Shown here: positions 27,501 to 36,333 of the stretch, piece by piece
Numbering within the stretch: the first letter of the stretch is position 1
How the letters are laid out: every line of letters starts with the position of its first letter
DNA from: Streptomyces luteolifulvus
Lineage (GTDB): Bacteria; Actinomycetota; Actinomycetes; Streptomycetales; Streptomycetaceae
DNA length: 64,000 nt
Reading direction: 5' to 3'
NCBI RefSeq assembly: GCF_008806595.1
Contig: NZ_VZRB01000006.1
Location: 186,001-250,000, forward strand
Translations under genes and position numbers: made by a program
The notes under the pieces: model-generated
What the model saw: only the letters and a program-made list of their open reading frames with translations
What the model was told of the DNA's origin: nothing
Database searches by the model: none

Positions 27501-28840
27501 CGTTTGGCCCCGGTGTAGAAGTCGATGAGGATGTTGTCGAGGGCGTGGCCGGGCTGGATCATGCCCGCGCACTCGTGCTCGATGACACGGAGCGCGGCTT
27601 CGGCGCCGTCCACCCGGCGGGTGAGCCAGGCCAGGTCCTTGGCCGCGCTCTCCCGTTTCACGTTCTGTTTGATCGCCAGCCGGTAGGCGGCCTTCGCCGC
27701 TTCGAGGTTCTTCTCGCGGTGCTCCAGGTACTTGGCCTTCTGATACTGGTTCTCCCAGCCCCGTTGCCCGCCGGACGACCGCGCTGCCGTCGGCTCGGGC
27801 CTGCCCCGGGGGTCGCCGGCCAGGGGCCGCGGTCTGCTCTTCGGCGCTGCGGGCTCCGGCGGAACCACCCGCCGGGCGGTCAGCGCGGGAACGGCGCCCG
27901 GCGGCCGGGCAGCGGGTGCCGCCGCCGGTGCGGCACCGCCGAGCGCGGCACGCACCGCCGCGCGTGCGGTGTCGTCGTGGGCGGGGGCGTCGATGAGTTC
28001 GCCGAGCTGTCCGCGGCCGCCGTACGTGTCGAGCAAGCCGAGCAGTGCCGACCATGCCTCGGGGTCGCCGTCGGGGGCCGTGTCGTGGAAGTACCGCAGC
28101 AGCGCGAACCGGGCGGTCTCCGCGTCGCCGAGGTGGGCCGCGCTGACGGCCATCAGCCGACGGGCCACGACGTCGTCCGCCTCGGCGGCCTGGGTGAGGA
28201 AGTGATGCGCCGCCTCGGCGTCGTCCTTGAGCAGCGCCAAGGCGCCCACCAGGCGCGTGACTTCGGGATTGCCCCGCTCGACGTTCCACAGGTGGCGGGC
28301 ACTGCCGTACAGCCGGCCGACGCGGCCGAAGCGGGGCTCCAGCTCGCCGATCTTCTGCGCGTTCTCGTACGAGTTCCGGATCCGCTCCAGTTCCTTGCGG
28401 TTCTGCGGACTGACGTAGATCCCCATGTCCAGCGGGGCGACCGGCAGTTGGGCGATGGCGGCGAGCGCTTCCGCGCGCCAGGCCGGATCGTCGCCGCGTA
28501 ACGCCGCGGGCACGGACGGCTGCGGTCCGCGTGGCGACGGGAGTTGCGGGGCGTGGTCCGGCGCGGGGTCCGGCTGCGCGGGCGGTTCCTGCGCGGGAGG
28601 TACCTGAGTCGGGGGTTCGGGGCTGCCGGACGCAACGGGCACGGCGGATGCGGCAGGACTCAGCTGGGCGAAGGCCACCGTCGGCAGTGCCACCGCGATG
28701 ACCTGCCCATCGGGTTTGCGCAGATTCAGGCGACTGAGGGTGAGCCCTTCCAGTACGCCCTCGAAGCGGTCTCCGGTGGTCATCACGATCTCGATGGAGT
28801 CACCGACCCGGGCCACCGACTGGATGAAATCCGCGTCCAA
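24500..28840 (-). CDS. Large LSm-like/TPR/beta-sandwich STAND NTPase
   Basis: A 1,446-residue multidomain protein. Residues 8-55 (SVARVGDSIEIVMTTGDRFE GVLEGLTLSRLNL...) look like an LSm/Sm-type small beta-barrel. Residues 60-118 are Pro-rich. Residues 120-300 and 365-690 are TPR-like helices (DLYCAALAVADERDD region). Residues about 800-910 are coiled helices, and about 920-1040 is a beta-sandwich. VVDPKMFFGRDDLIERI then leads to Walker A GQKRAGKSS (Lys1096) and Walker B LIVLIDEFQYI, with a winged-helix end. TPR-STAND proteins oligomerise when they sense a ligand and switch on effectors. TTG start with GGGGAGG five bases before it. It is co-transcribed with the 367-aa NTPase and converges on EACC1-caspase. 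Domain limits are by eye. Confidence 0.85.
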   Translation of the reverse strand: MDADFIQSVARVGDSIEIVMTTGDRFEGVLEGLTLSRLNLRKPDGQVIAVALPTVAFAQLSPAASAVPVASGSPEPPTQVPPAQEPPAQPDPAPDHAPQLPSPRGPQPSVPAALRGDDPAWRAEALAAIAQLPVAPLDMGIYVSPQNRKELERIRNSYENAQKIGELEPRFGRVGRLYGSARHLWNVERGNPEVTRLVGALALLKDDAEAAHHFLTQAAEADDVVARRLMAVSAAHLGDAETARFALLRYFHDTAPDGDPEAWSALLGLLDTYGGRGQLGELIDAPAHDDTARAAVRAALGGAAPAAAPAARPPGAVPALTARRVVPPEPAAPKSRPRPLAGDPRGRPEPTAARSSGGQRGWENQYQKAKYLEHREKNLEAAKAAYRLAIKQNVKRESAAKDLAWLTRRVDGAEAALRVIEHECAGMIQPGHALDNILIDFYTGAKRYAEALEVLDRQFRRTDLTSSRRYHVCHQIAYVKLAHGQDSTDEWQTLLKLSPDNQNAQRGMALALVRRGTTEDLEEAEKLIGHHTDDRSVRILRQIVALRQSGGTGTDSGWVERLLEEVPRFVDSTPPLVTFVMQNYSELAARRKEDRERPVTRRDLNVIAETARQMSGKQPVNSAQAYISAAVLATELGEEGAQRYLCLGLTTLAGIVLDKQEYESAQDLYCAALAVADERDDRELTLDVRSALIGYLRSPDGRRAGPTRHRDRDEATSLRDEVGRVLWDGIGRREPGVIFSLIPPLFADTSVARDLVLDAMCAKPELLEAAARHLGLAEADRSPADQRAVREAWQQAGDKWSRDRRRLEHSLAELQQLSMSENDLESALDRLRGQDALISPSLHEALVRIEEALSELRRFINERSFEERENCLRLADQKARALSADIRRGPTSLAVGLVEPVAARIRALVADTQQNLLATQQPQPELSLALEESSGGQNGVVTVQIKVANALGMAPLESPELTVGADADLFSVGEPSVQLPTAVRGGEHRIEQVKLRVTDKGFAAGAFTLPVTLRFRRRSSDDYATFEATLPVRLARQEEFERIPDPFQDGATGRPVVDPKMFFGRDDLIERIRTRLREVSSPGVGVAIYGQKRAGKSSIAHHLARRLNEDGLPVVDVGNIGDLSPESDDLTGTRLLALLMWRVLEGAHDALARLDAAAATAPLIPEGLTRQEFLTSPEPVHDCARLIERHREGMRGSAPPLIVLIDEFQYIDRWIRMGLLSPSFMQAFKALIERRLFHLVIVGQDALDRLIKGDPNVFGVFHKERVTYLAEPDARALIEKPIRIEEGDRPTSRYREHAVGQIIELTGGSAFYIQRFCSHLVQYMNSERAPVVTEADVERVRDEFLGTLTRQDFDNLESPGYTDPDAFTSEQYQPVLLAVARASRNQPATLQAIREEYRGEGLEELLDDLVLRDVVRRESGAYRIVVRLYPEWLLKYLGASSKAGTP

Positions 28841-28882
28841 CCCAACCTCCCCACACCTGTCCGGGGGAGAAAAGCGGCGCTC

Positions 28883-28916
28883 GTGCCGGCCCCCCGAAGA
28901 AAATCTTCACCGGCAC
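28883..28916. promoter_or_regulatory. Hairpin in the leader of the STAND operon
   Basis: GTGCCGG at 28883-28889 pairs with CCGGCAC at 28910-28916, and an inner GAAGA/TCTTC stem caps it with AAA. It lies 43 bases upstream of the TTG start of the 1,446-aa gene on the minus strand, so it may act as a leader structure or an operator. Its function is not known. Confidence 0.4.
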
Positions 28917-29207
28917 AGGTCAACTGTAATACGGATCACACCGACTGGTTCCGCTCTCCGCCAACACTCGAAACGACTCGGGACGCGCCCGGACGAGATG
29001 TTTCCTTGGATGGCCGTCGGACTGGAGGTCCGGGGCCCCTTCTGCGACCGCCGACCTGTTGCCCCCGACGGTGCTGAATCGGGCCAAGGACTGACGACAC
29101 TACGGCGAAAACCAGCAGCGAACGCGTCGATCGTCAGGAAACACTTCGGCCGCAACCGGCTGATTGCCTGCGCAGGAAACACCCATCCCACAAGAGAGGT
29201 AATCCAC
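28917..29207. other. Intergenic region between the STAND operon and ridA
   Basis: About 290 bases with no supported gene. A TAATAC at 28927-28932 is a possible plus-strand -10, but no convincing -35 pairs with it. Open frames reading through here into ridA lack start signals. Confidence 0.4.
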
Positions 29208-29702
29208 ATGGCGCACACGATCGTCAATCCCGACGGTCTGCACGACCCGGGCCCGTTCGGTTACAGCCACACCGCCGGCGTCCCGGCCGGCACGGAGCTG
29301 GTGTTCGTCTCGGGTCAGTACGGATCGGGCCCGGACGGCATGGTTGTCTCGAACGACTTCAACGAGCAGGTGCAGCAAGCGTTCAGCAACCTCGGCACGG
29401 CCCTTGCGGCCCACGGGCTCGACCTCACCGACGTCGCCCAGCTCAGGACGTATGTGGTGAACCCCGACTTCGACAAGCTCAAGTCAATCGGCCAGGCCGT
29501 GGCGAGCGGCGGCGCCGAGAAGCCGCCCACGCAAACCGTCATCGGGGTCGCCGGCTTGGCCATGCCCGACATCCTGTTCGAGGTCGAAGCGATCGCATCC
29601 AGCACAGATCCAGCACGGTGGCGGTTTACCCGGCACCTCCGAGCGATCACGAAGCCGTTGCGTTGTGTACACATGAGACACTCGGTACGCTTGGGTGCAT
29701 GA
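29208..29702 (+). CDS. RidA/YjgF-family protein with an unusual C-terminal extension
   Basis: A 164-residue protein. Residues 1-130 form a normal RidA domain (SQYGSGPDGMVVSNDFNEQV, GLDLTDVAQLRTYVVNPDFD, KPPTQTVIGVAGLAMPDILF EVEAIAS). RidA enzymes hydrolyse reactive enamine/imine intermediates. The usual catalytic Arg position falls near QLRTYVV, and the C-terminal FEVEAIA is where the family normally stops. Here the frame continues for about 33 Arg-rich residues (TDPARWRFTRHLRAITKPLR...) and runs over the toxin-antitoxin promoter, ending just past the antitoxin start. The 3' end therefore looks altered by the insertion marked by the direct repeat at 29597-29616. The ATG follows GAGAGGT. Confidence 0.85.
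   Translation: MAHTIVNPDGLHDPGPFGYSHTAGVPAGTELVFVSGQYGSGPDGMVVSNDFNEQVQQAFSNLGTALAAHGLDLTDVAQLRTYVVNPDFDKLKSIGQAVASGGAEKPPTQTVIGVAGLAMPDILFEVEAIASSTDPARWRFTRHLRAITKPLRCVHMRHSVRLGA
29597..29616. repeat. Direct repeat, left copy, flanking the toxin-antitoxin cassette
   Basis: ATCCAGCACAGATCCAGCAC. It is itself two ATCCAGCAC units two bases apart and is 19/20 identical to the copy at 30249-30268. It lies inside the altered 3' end of ridA. Confidence 0.8.
29658..29698 (+). promoter_or_regulatory. Promoter and TGTACA-type operator of the toxin-antitoxin operon, probably leaderless
   Basis: TTGTGT at 29663-29668 and TACGCT at 29686-29691 are 17 bases apart and place the transcript start at or within one or two bases of the antitoxin ATG (29699). 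There is no ribosome binding site, so the message is probably leaderless. The perfect palindrome TGTGTACACA at 29664-29673 overlaps the -35. Its TGTACA core is the same core reported for the E. coli yefM-yoeB operator, which fits autorepression by the antitoxin or the complex. Confidence 0.65.
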
Positions 29703-29968
29703 CGCAGCCGCTGCCCATAGAGTCCATCCGCGATGTCCGGGCGCACCTGGCCGAGGTCGTGGAGCGGGCCGACCGGGACGACGTACCCACCGTGATCACC
29801 CGACGCGGCAAGCAGGTCGCCGCCGTTGTCTCCATAGAGGTGCTGCGCAAGTACCAGGAGTGGGAAGAGCGCGAGATCAACCGGATCATCGACGAGCGCA
29901 TGGCCAATCCGGCGCCCGGCATCCCGATCGAGGACATCATGAGGGAGACGCTGGCGCGCAGTGAGTGA
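29699..29968 (+). CDS. Type II antitoxin, Phd/YefM family
   Basis: An 89-residue antitoxin. The N-terminal Phd/YefM DNA-binding fold is visible (MTQPLPIESIRDVRAHLAEV, then VPTVITRRGKQVAAVVSIEV). The C-terminal tail (EWEEREINRIIDERMANPAP...) would wrap the toxin. The start at 29699 sits at a predicted transcript start without a ribosome binding site. The end overlaps the toxin start by eight bases, the usual coupling in such operons. The family represses its own promoter, and the TGTACA palindrome at -35 is the likely site. It lies between two 20-bp direct repeats, which suggests that the pair arrived as a cassette. Confidence 0.93.
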   Translation: MTQPLPIESIRDVRAHLAEVVERADRDDVPTVITRRGKQVAAVVSIEVLRKYQEWEEREINRIIDERMANPAPGIPIEDIMRETLARSE

Positions 29969-30224
29969 GTACCGCACCGCCTTCCGGCCCGAGGCTCAGG
30001 CCGAACTCCGCAAGGTCCCGCGAGACATGGCCCTCCGCATTCTGGCCAAGTTGACCGAGCTGGAGAGTGACCCTCTTGGGTTCAACATCACCGCCCTCGT
30101 CTCCCAACCCGACCGCCGCCGCCTACGCGTGGGCGACTACCGCGTGATCTACACGATCGACAACGGCGAGCTGGTGGTGTGGGTCGTGCACGTCGGGCAT
30201 CGCTCCACTGTGTACGACACCTGA
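29961..30224 (+). CDS. Type II toxin, RelE/ParE superfamily
   Basis: An 87-residue toxin that starts at GTG, with eight bases of overlap with the antitoxin. It has the RelE/ParE fold: MSEYRTAFRPEAQAELRKVP, a helical stretch, and the C-terminal beta core RRRLRVGDYRVIYTIDNGEL followed by VVWVVHVGHRSTVYD. The RLRVGDYRVIY and H/R-rich end match RelE-type mRNA interferases more than ParE gyrase poisons, so ribosome-dependent mRNA cleavage is the likely activity. The antitoxin is YefM-like, so this is a mixed pairing that is common in actinobacteria. Confidence 0.92.
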   Translation: MSEYRTAFRPEAQAELRKVPRDMALRILAKLTELESDPLGFNITALVSQPDRRRLRVGDYRVIYTIDNGELVVWVVHVGHRSTVYDT

Positions 30225-30248
30225 GTACGCCTGACGTCGGGTCAGAAG

Positions 30249-30268
30249 ATCCAGCACCGATCCAGCAC
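30249..30268. repeat. Direct repeat, right copy, flanking the toxin-antitoxin cassette
   Basis: ATCCAGCACCGATCCAGCAC differs from the left copy at 29597-29616 by one base. It is 24 bases past the toxin stop codon and just before the terminator at 30279-30310. Confidence 0.8.
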
Positions 30269-30278
30269 AGGATGGACG

Positions 30279-30310
30279 AAGGGGCCGGCCTCTCGCGAGT
30301 CCGACCCCTT
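30279..30310 (+). terminator. Terminator of the toxin-antitoxin operon
   Basis: AAGGGGCCGG at 30279-30288 pairs with CCGACCCCTT at 30301-30310 with one mismatch, and TTTTT follows at 30321-30325. A second perfect hairpin, CCACGTTG/CAACGTGG at 30327-30344, lies between this and the convergent ychF stop. It may serve the other strand. Confidence 0.65.
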
Positions 30311-30359
30311 CTGACCTGCGTTTTTGCCACGTTGAGCAACGTGGTGTTATTTCATCCGC

Positions 30360-31448
<1,089 letters not shown>

Positions 31449-31638
31449 GTTGCGACTTCCCGTACGTGAGAGGACTGGGGCTGGGGCGGGGCCCGGTCCT
31501 TCTTCGATGCGCGGGCCGATCCCCCAGTCTACGGCGTGCCGGGACCCGCCCCGGCGACGTATCGAACGCATGGCCAGGCTGCGCCCCACGGCGTGTCTGA
31601 GGGGCGATTGGGCACATAAACCGACCTAGGTTGGTCCA

Positions 31639-32172
31639 GTGGAGCAACACAGGACGCGACCCCGGCAGTACCGACCGCCGCGCGGCAGGCCGCCGCTGCC
31701 CGCGCAGGCGCAGCGCCGTCCGGCGGCGGTACGGCGGCCCGCACCCCCGCCCGCCCCGGCCCGTCCGACGGTACGGCGGCTGCCGAATCCGCGGCTGACC
31801 GGGCTGGGCGGCGGTCTGTTCTGCGGGGCTGTGATGGTCGTGCTCGGGTGGCTCGACCAGGTGCTGTTCGGGGCGTCGCTGACCGTGTACGGGGTGCTGT
31901 TCCTGCCGGTGTGCGCGCTGACCGCCTGCTGGATCCGGCGGGGGGATCTCGTGACGGCTCCCGTGGTGGTACCGATCGCATTCGCCGTGGGGCTGCTTCC
32001 CCTGGCGGACGAGGGCGGGGGGTTCCTCGGCAGCCTGATGGGCCTTTTCACGGCGCTCGCGACGCAGGCCGGGTGGCTCTACGGCGGGACGCTCGTCGCG
32101 GGGGTCATCGCGACGGTGCGGAAGATCCGCCTGATGAGCCGCCGGGCCGCCCAGCAACGCTCACGCGTCTGA
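31639..32172 (+). CDS. Membrane protein of the DUF6542 type
   Basis: A 177-residue protein. Residues 1-50 are basic and Pro/Arg-rich, predicted cytoplasmic. Four hydrophobic segments follow, near residues 55-75 (GLGGGLFCGAVMVVLGWLDQ), 80-95, 104-122 and 132-155, then a basic tail ending KIRLMSRRAAQQRSRV. The pattern fits the actinobacterial DUF6542 domain, of unknown function. The GTG start at 31639 has no clear ribosome binding site, and the 8-bp palindrome ACCTAGGT lies just upstream at 31624-31631. It is divergent from ychF and convergent with ppgK. Confidence 0.78.
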   Translation: MEQHRTRPRQYRPPRGRPPLPAQAQRRPAAVRRPAPPPAPARPTVRRLPNPRLTGLGGGLFCGAVMVVLGWLDQVLFGASLTVYGVLFLPVCALTACWIRRGDLVTAPVVVPIAFAVGLLPLADEGGGFLGSLMGLFTALATQAGWLYGGTLVAGVIATVRKIRLMSRRAAQQRSRV

Positions 32173-32204
32173 CCTGCCCCTTCACCGGTCGGCCCCGGGA
32201 CCGG

Positions 32205-32951
32205 CTACTCCCCCTCGGCCGCCCGCATCGCCGCGCCCACGATCCCCGCGTTGTTCTGGAGCTGCGCCGGGACGATCTCCGCCCTGATGCCCTCGATGAG
32301 GTGCAGGAACTTCTGCGACTTGCGGCTGACGCCGCCGCCGATGATGAACAGCTCCGGCGAGAACAGCATCTCCACATGGTCGAGGTACTTCTGGACCCGG
32401 TGGGCCCAGTGCTCCCACGTCAGCTCCTCGTCGTCCTTGACCTTGCTGGAGGCGCGCTTCTCCGCGTCGTGGCCGTGCAGTTCCAGGTGGCCCAGTTCGG
32501 TGTTGGGGACGAGGGTGCCGTCGATGAACAGGGCGCTGCCGATGCCGGTGCCGAAGGTGAGCAGGATGACGGTGCCCCGGCGGCCCCGGCCCGCGCCGAA
32601 GTTCACCTCGGCGACGCCGGCCGCGTCCGCGTCGTTGACGACCGTCACCGGGAGGCCGCCCAGCCGGCTGCTGAACAACGCGCGCGCGTCGGTGTCGATC
32701 CAGCTCTTGTCGACGTTGGCGGCGGTGCGGATCGTGGAGCCGCCGGTGACGACGCCGGGGAAGGTGAGTCCGACGGGTCCCGTCCACCCGAAGTGATCGA
32801 CGACCTGCTGCACGCCGTCGGCCACGCCCTCGGGGGTGGCCGGGCGCGGGGTGAGCACCTTGAAGCGCTCCTTGGCCAGGTCGCCCCTGTCCAGGTCCAC
32901 CGGGGCGCCCTTGATCCCGGATCCACCGATGTCCACGCCGAAGATCTGCAT
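32205..32951 (-). CDS. ppgK: Polyphosphate glucokinase
   Basis: A 248-residue ROK-type sugar kinase. The phosphate 1 motif [17 protein letters not shown] opens the protein. [14 protein letters not shown] is the phosphate 2/adenosine region and [10 protein letters not shown] holds the catalytic Asp. Length and sequence match strictly polyphosphate-dependent or polyP/ATP glucokinases of actinobacteria, which phosphorylate glucose with inorganic polyphosphate. The [20 protein letters not shown] segment is also typical. The ATG at 32951 is clear. It lies beside ispH but on its own. Confidence 0.95.
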   Translation of the reverse strand: MQIFGVDIGGSGIKGAPVDLDRGDLAKERFKVLTPRPATPEGVADGVQQVVDHFGWTGPVGLTFPGVVTGGSTIRTAANVDKSWIDTDARALFSSRLGGLPVTVVNDADAAGVAEVNFGAGRGRRGTVILLTFGTGIGSALFIDGTLVPNTELGHLELHGHDAEKRASSKVKDDEELTWEHWAHRVQKYLDHVEMLFSPELFIIGGGVSRKSQKFLHLIEGIRAEIVPAQLQNNAGIVGAAMRAAEGE

Positions 32952-33001
32952 GGCCCTACGTTACGACGGACGACTGACAGTCACTCTGCCGAGGGGCCCG
33001 G

Positions 33002-34009
33002 TCACTCCTCGGAGGCGCCGGAACCGCCGCGCTCGGCGACCAGAGCCTCGGCCTCCTCGCGCAGGTCGCGGCGCAGTTCCTTCGGCAGCGAGAAGGTGAT
33101 GGACTCCTCGGCCGCCTTGACGAGCTCGACGTCCTCGAAGCCGCGCCGGGCCAGCCACTCCAGGACCTGCTCGACGAGCACCTCCGGCACCGAGGCACCC
33201 GAGGTCACGCCGACCGTGGACACCCCCTCCAGCCAGGCCTCGTCGATCTCGTCGGCGAAGTCCACGAGGTAGGCCTCGCGGGAGCCCGCCAGCTTGGCGA
33301 CCTCGACGAGCCGCTTGGAGTTGGAGGAGTTGCGGGAGCCGACCACGATCACCAGCTCGGCCTCGGCGCCCATCTGCTTCACCGCGAGCTGACGGTTCTG
33401 CGTGGCGTAGCAGATGTCGTCGCTGGGCGGGGAGATCAGCTGGGGGAACTTCTCCTGGAGCGCGTCGACGGTCTCCATGGTCTCGTCGACGGAGAGCGTG
33501 GTCTGCGACAGCCACACGACCTTGGAGGGGTCGCGGACCTCGACCTTGGCGACATCGCCGGGCCCGTCGACGAGCTGGATGTGCTCGGGGGCCTCGCCGG
33601 AGGTGCCGATGACCTCCTCGTGGCCCTCGTGGCCGATCAGAAGGATGTCGTAGTCCTCGCCCGCGAAGCGGACGGCTTCCTTGTGGACCTTGGTGACCAG
33701 CGGGCAGGTCGCGTCGATGGTGGCGAGCCGGCCTTGCGCGGCCTCCTCGTGCACGACGGGAGCGACACCGTGGGCCGAGAACATGACGATGTTCCCCGGC
33801 GGGACCTCCTCGGTCCGTTCGACGAAGACGGCGCCCTTCTTCTCCAGGGTCTGCACGACGTACTTGTTGTGGACGATCTCGTGCCGGACATAGATCGGGG
33901 CCCCGTACTGCTCCAGGGCCTTCTCGACGGCGATCACGGCGCGGTCCACACCCGCGCAGTAGCCCCGGGGGGCGGCGAGCAGGACACGGCGGCCAGGCGA
34001 AGCAGTCAT
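33002..34009 (-). CDS. ispH: 4-hydroxy-3-methylbut-2-enyl diphosphate reductase
   Basis: A 335-residue iron-sulfur enzyme of the MEP pathway that makes IPP and DMAPP. The three cluster cysteines are in [11 protein letters not shown] (Cys18), [17 protein letters not shown] (about Cys102) and [10 protein letters not shown] (about Cys198). Active-site histidines are seen in [12 protein letters not shown] and FSAHGVAP, and the Thr/Ser network in [13 protein letters not shown] used the ATG at 34009 (MTASPGRRV). A start nine bases upstream (MVRMTASPG) cannot be excluded. It is divergent from xseA, with promoters in the 119-base gap. IPP made here feeds UppS (60.4 kb). Confidence 0.96.
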   Translation of the reverse strand: MTASPGRRVLLAAPRGYCAGVDRAVIAVEKALEQYGAPIYVRHEIVHNKYVVQTLEKKGAVFVERTEEVPPGNIVMFSAHGVAPVVHEEAAQGRLATIDATCPLVTKVHKEAVRFAGEDYDILLIGHEGHEEVIGTSGEAPEHIQLVDGPGDVAKVEVRDPSKVVWLSQTTLSVDETMETVDALQEKFPQLISPPSDDICYATQNRQLAVKQMGAEAELVIVVGSRNSSNSKRLVEVAKLAGSREAYLVDFADEIDEAWLEGVSTVGVTSGASVPEVLVEQVLEWLARRGFEDVELVKAAEESITFSLPKELRRDLREEAEALVAERGGSGASEE

Positions 34010-34128
34010 GCGAACCATCGTAAGGCCGCGTCCGGGGCGCCGAAGATCGCGCACCTGTCACGTTCCGGCAGGAGCGGCGACCGGTTCGGGCGCGCCGTGA
34101 TGTCGGCGGCGGCCGTTACGCTCGCGGC

Positions 34129-35337
34129 ATGGCTGTGAACACGTCCCCAGAAGCCCCCCTGCCCGTCGGTGAGGTGTCGCGGCTCATCGGGGGGTGGATC
34201 GACCGGCTCGGCGCGGTGTGGGTCGAGGGGCAGATCACCCAGCTGTCCCGGCGGCCGGGCGCGGGTGTGGTGTTCCTGACGCTGCGTGACCCGTCGTACG
34301 ACATTTCGGTGAGCGTCACCTGCTACCGGCAGGTGTTCGACGCGGTCGCCGATGTGGTGAGCGAGGGTGCGCGGGTCGTCGTCCTCGCCAAGCCCGAGTG
34401 GTATGCCCCGCGCGGGCAGCTGTCCCTGCGGGCCGCCGAGATGCGGCCGGTGGGGGTCGGGGAACTCCTCGCGCGACTGGAGCAGCTGAAGAAGTCCCTC
34501 GCCGCGGAGGGGCTGTTCGCGCCCGAGCGGAAGAAGTCCCTGCCGTTCCTCCCGCAGCTCATCGGGCTGGTCTGCGGCCGCGCTTCCGCGGCGGAGCGGG
34601 ACGTGCTGGAGAACGCGCGGCACCGCTGGCCCGCGGTCCGCTTCGAGGTGCGCAATGTCGCCGTGCAGGGTGTGCACGCCGTGCCGCAGGTCGTCCAGGC
34701 CGTCAAGGAGCTCGACGCCCTGGATGACGTGGACGTGATCGTCGTTGCGCGCGGGGGCGGGAGCGTGGAGGACCTGCTGCCGTTCTCCGACGAACAGCTG
34801 GTGCGGGCGGTCGCGGCCTGCCGTACGCCGGTCGTGTCCGCGATCGGGCACGAGCCGGACAACCCGCTCCTCGACCATGTGGCCGACCTGCGGGCCTCGA
34901 CGCCCACGGACGCGGCGAAGAAGGTCGTACCGGACGTCGGGGAGGAGTACGAGCGGGTGCGGCTGCTGCGGGACCGCGCGCGGCGCTGCATGGTGGCGTT
35001 CGTGGACCGCGAGGAACGCGGGCTGGCCCAGGCGCTCGCCCGGCCCTCGATAGAGGATCCGCACCGGATGATCGACGAGCGGGCCGATCATGTCGCCTCG
35101 CTGCTCGACCGGGGGCGCCGCACGCTCGGCCATCTCCTCGACCGCGCCGACTCGGAGCTGACGCACACGCACGCGCGCGTGGTGGCCCTCTCCCCCGCGG
35201 CGACCCTGCAGCGGGGCTACGCGGTCCTGCAGAAGGCCGACGGCCACGTGGTCCGCGACCCGTCCGAGGTGGCGCCGGACGAGACGCTCCGGGCGCGGGT
35301 CGCCGAGGGTGAGTTCACTGTCCGGGTCGATCCATAA
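34129..35337 (+). CDS. xseA: Exodeoxyribonuclease VII large subunit
   Basis: A 402-residue large subunit. An N-terminal OB fold ([21 protein letters not shown]) binds single-stranded DNA. The catalytic middle ([60 protein letters not shown]) and coiled-coil end are normal. The enzyme degrades single-stranded DNA from both ends in repair. The start lies at GCATGGC without a ribosome binding site. TACGCT six bases before it could be a -10 of a leaderless message. xseB follows nine bases later. Confidence 0.95.
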   Translation: MAVNTSPEAPLPVGEVSRLIGGWIDRLGAVWVEGQITQLSRRPGAGVVFLTLRDPSYDISVSVTCYRQVFDAVADVVSEGARVVVLAKPEWYAPRGQLSLRAAEMRPVGVGELLARLEQLKKSLAAEGLFAPERKKSLPFLPQLIGLVCGRASAAERDVLENARHRWPAVRFEVRNVAVQGVHAVPQVVQAVKELDALDDVDVIVVARGGGSVEDLLPFSDEQLVRAVAACRTPVVSAIGHEPDNPLLDHVADLRASTPTDAAKKVVPDVGEEYERVRLLRDRARRCMVAFVDREERGLAQALARPSIEDPHRMIDERADHVASLLDRGRRTLGHLLDRADSELTHTHARVVALSPAATLQRGYAVLQKADGHVVRDPSEVAPDETLRARVAEGEFTVRVDP

Positions 35338-35346
35338 GGTGGGGGC

Positions 35347-35601
35347 ATGAGCAGCAACGTGGACGAAGCGCTCGGGTACGAGCAGGCGCGGGACGAGTTG
35401 ATCGAGGTCGTACGGCGACTGGAGGCCGGCGGTACGACGCTGGAGGAGTCGCTCGCCCTGTGGGAGCGGGGCGAGGAGCTGGCCAAGGTGTGCCGGACCT
35501 GGCTGGAGGGTGCGCGCAAGCGGCTCGACGCGGCGCTCGCGGAGGAGGAAAAGGACGGGGAGAACGGCTCCGAGCAGGGGCGGGACGGCCGGCCCGGATA
35601 A
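35347..35601 (+). CDS. xseB: Exodeoxyribonuclease VII small subunit
   Basis: An 84-residue small subunit of exonuclease VII. The helical pair is typical: [40 protein letters not shown], then [16 protein letters not shown]. Several copies bind the coiled coil of XseA. The acidic tail ([19 protein letters not shown]) is a common actinobacterial extension. It starts nine bases after xseA, with a G-rich ribosome binding site (AAGGTGGGGG) inside that gap, so the two form an operon. Confidence 0.95.
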   Translation: MSSNVDEALGYEQARDELIEVVRRLEAGGTTLEESLALWERGEELAKVCRTWLEGARKRLDAALAEEEKDGENGSEQGRDGRPG

Positions 35602-35682
35602 CGACCACTAGAACCTAAGGTGATGCCGGGCGGCCCGAGCGCTGCCGGCGCGGGGGCCTTCCCGTGTCCGTCGTCCGTGTGC

Positions 35683-36207
35683 TCACGCCATCTTCAGCGC
35701 CCGTGCCATCTCGGTCAGCTGGGCGAACGACCCGGTGCCGGCCACGACCGTCGTCGCGCCCTTCTCCGTGAGCACCAGGGCGTCGTAGCGGCCGCCCGAG
35801 TAGCGCGTCCACGTCCGGCCGTCTATCCGCTGGGTCGTCTTCGTCGCCTCCGAGCCCTGGCTCGCCTCTTCGATGAACGCCGACCGCTTGCGGGCTGCCG
35901 ACTGCTCGATCTGCACGTACTCGCCGTCGCGGGTGTGGAAGCCCAGATGCCAGGCGTCGGACTCGTCGCCGCGGAAGCGGACCGAGGTCGCCTTCCACTT
36001 CTGAGACAATCCTTCCGGCGCGGCCACCGGGTAGGACGCGGCCCGTCGTGCCGTCAGGAGCTCGACGCGGTAGTCGACCCGTTTGAGGTCGGGAGCGGAG
36101 TCGTCGTGCGGGACGAAGACATAGATGACTGCCGCCGCGATCCCGATCACGGCCAGGGAAAGGATCATGTCCCGGACCGTCTTCTGCTTACCGTTCGAAC
36201 CTGCCAC
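35683..36207 (-). CDS. DUF4245 family membrane-anchored protein
   Basis: A 174-residue actinobacterial protein. An N-terminal membrane anchor ([20 protein letters not shown]) is followed by [20 protein letters not shown]. The rest is a soluble domain ([40 protein letters not shown]) that matches DUF4245 proteins, which have no known function. GTG start at 36207 with a G-rich stretch upstream. It is divergent from glpX and convergent with xseB. From memory this neighbourhood (xseB, DUF4245, glpX) is conserved in Streptomyces. Confidence 0.85.
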   Translation of the reverse strand: MAGSNGKQKTVRDMILSLAVIGIAAAVIYVFVPHDDSAPDLKRVDYRVELLTARRAASYPVAAPEGLSQKWKATSVRFRGDESDAWHLGFHTRDGEYVQIEQSAARKRSAFIEEASQGSEATKTTQRIDGRTWTRYSGGRYDALVLTEKGATTVVAGTGSFAQLTEMARALKMA

Positions 36208-36333
36208 GCCCCTATCGTCGCAGGTACACCGCTCCGCTCATCCGTGGGGGCCACTGCTCATTTTGTCCGCCCGGCGATAGAGTCGAGCGCATACCCTCAT
36301 CCGGCCGTCGTCGTATCAGAAAGGTGCGCTCCG

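Noticed and set aside
29597..30268. Integrated plasmid or phage attachment site
   Set aside because: No integrase, excisionase or tRNA gene is present, and the segment is under 700 bases.
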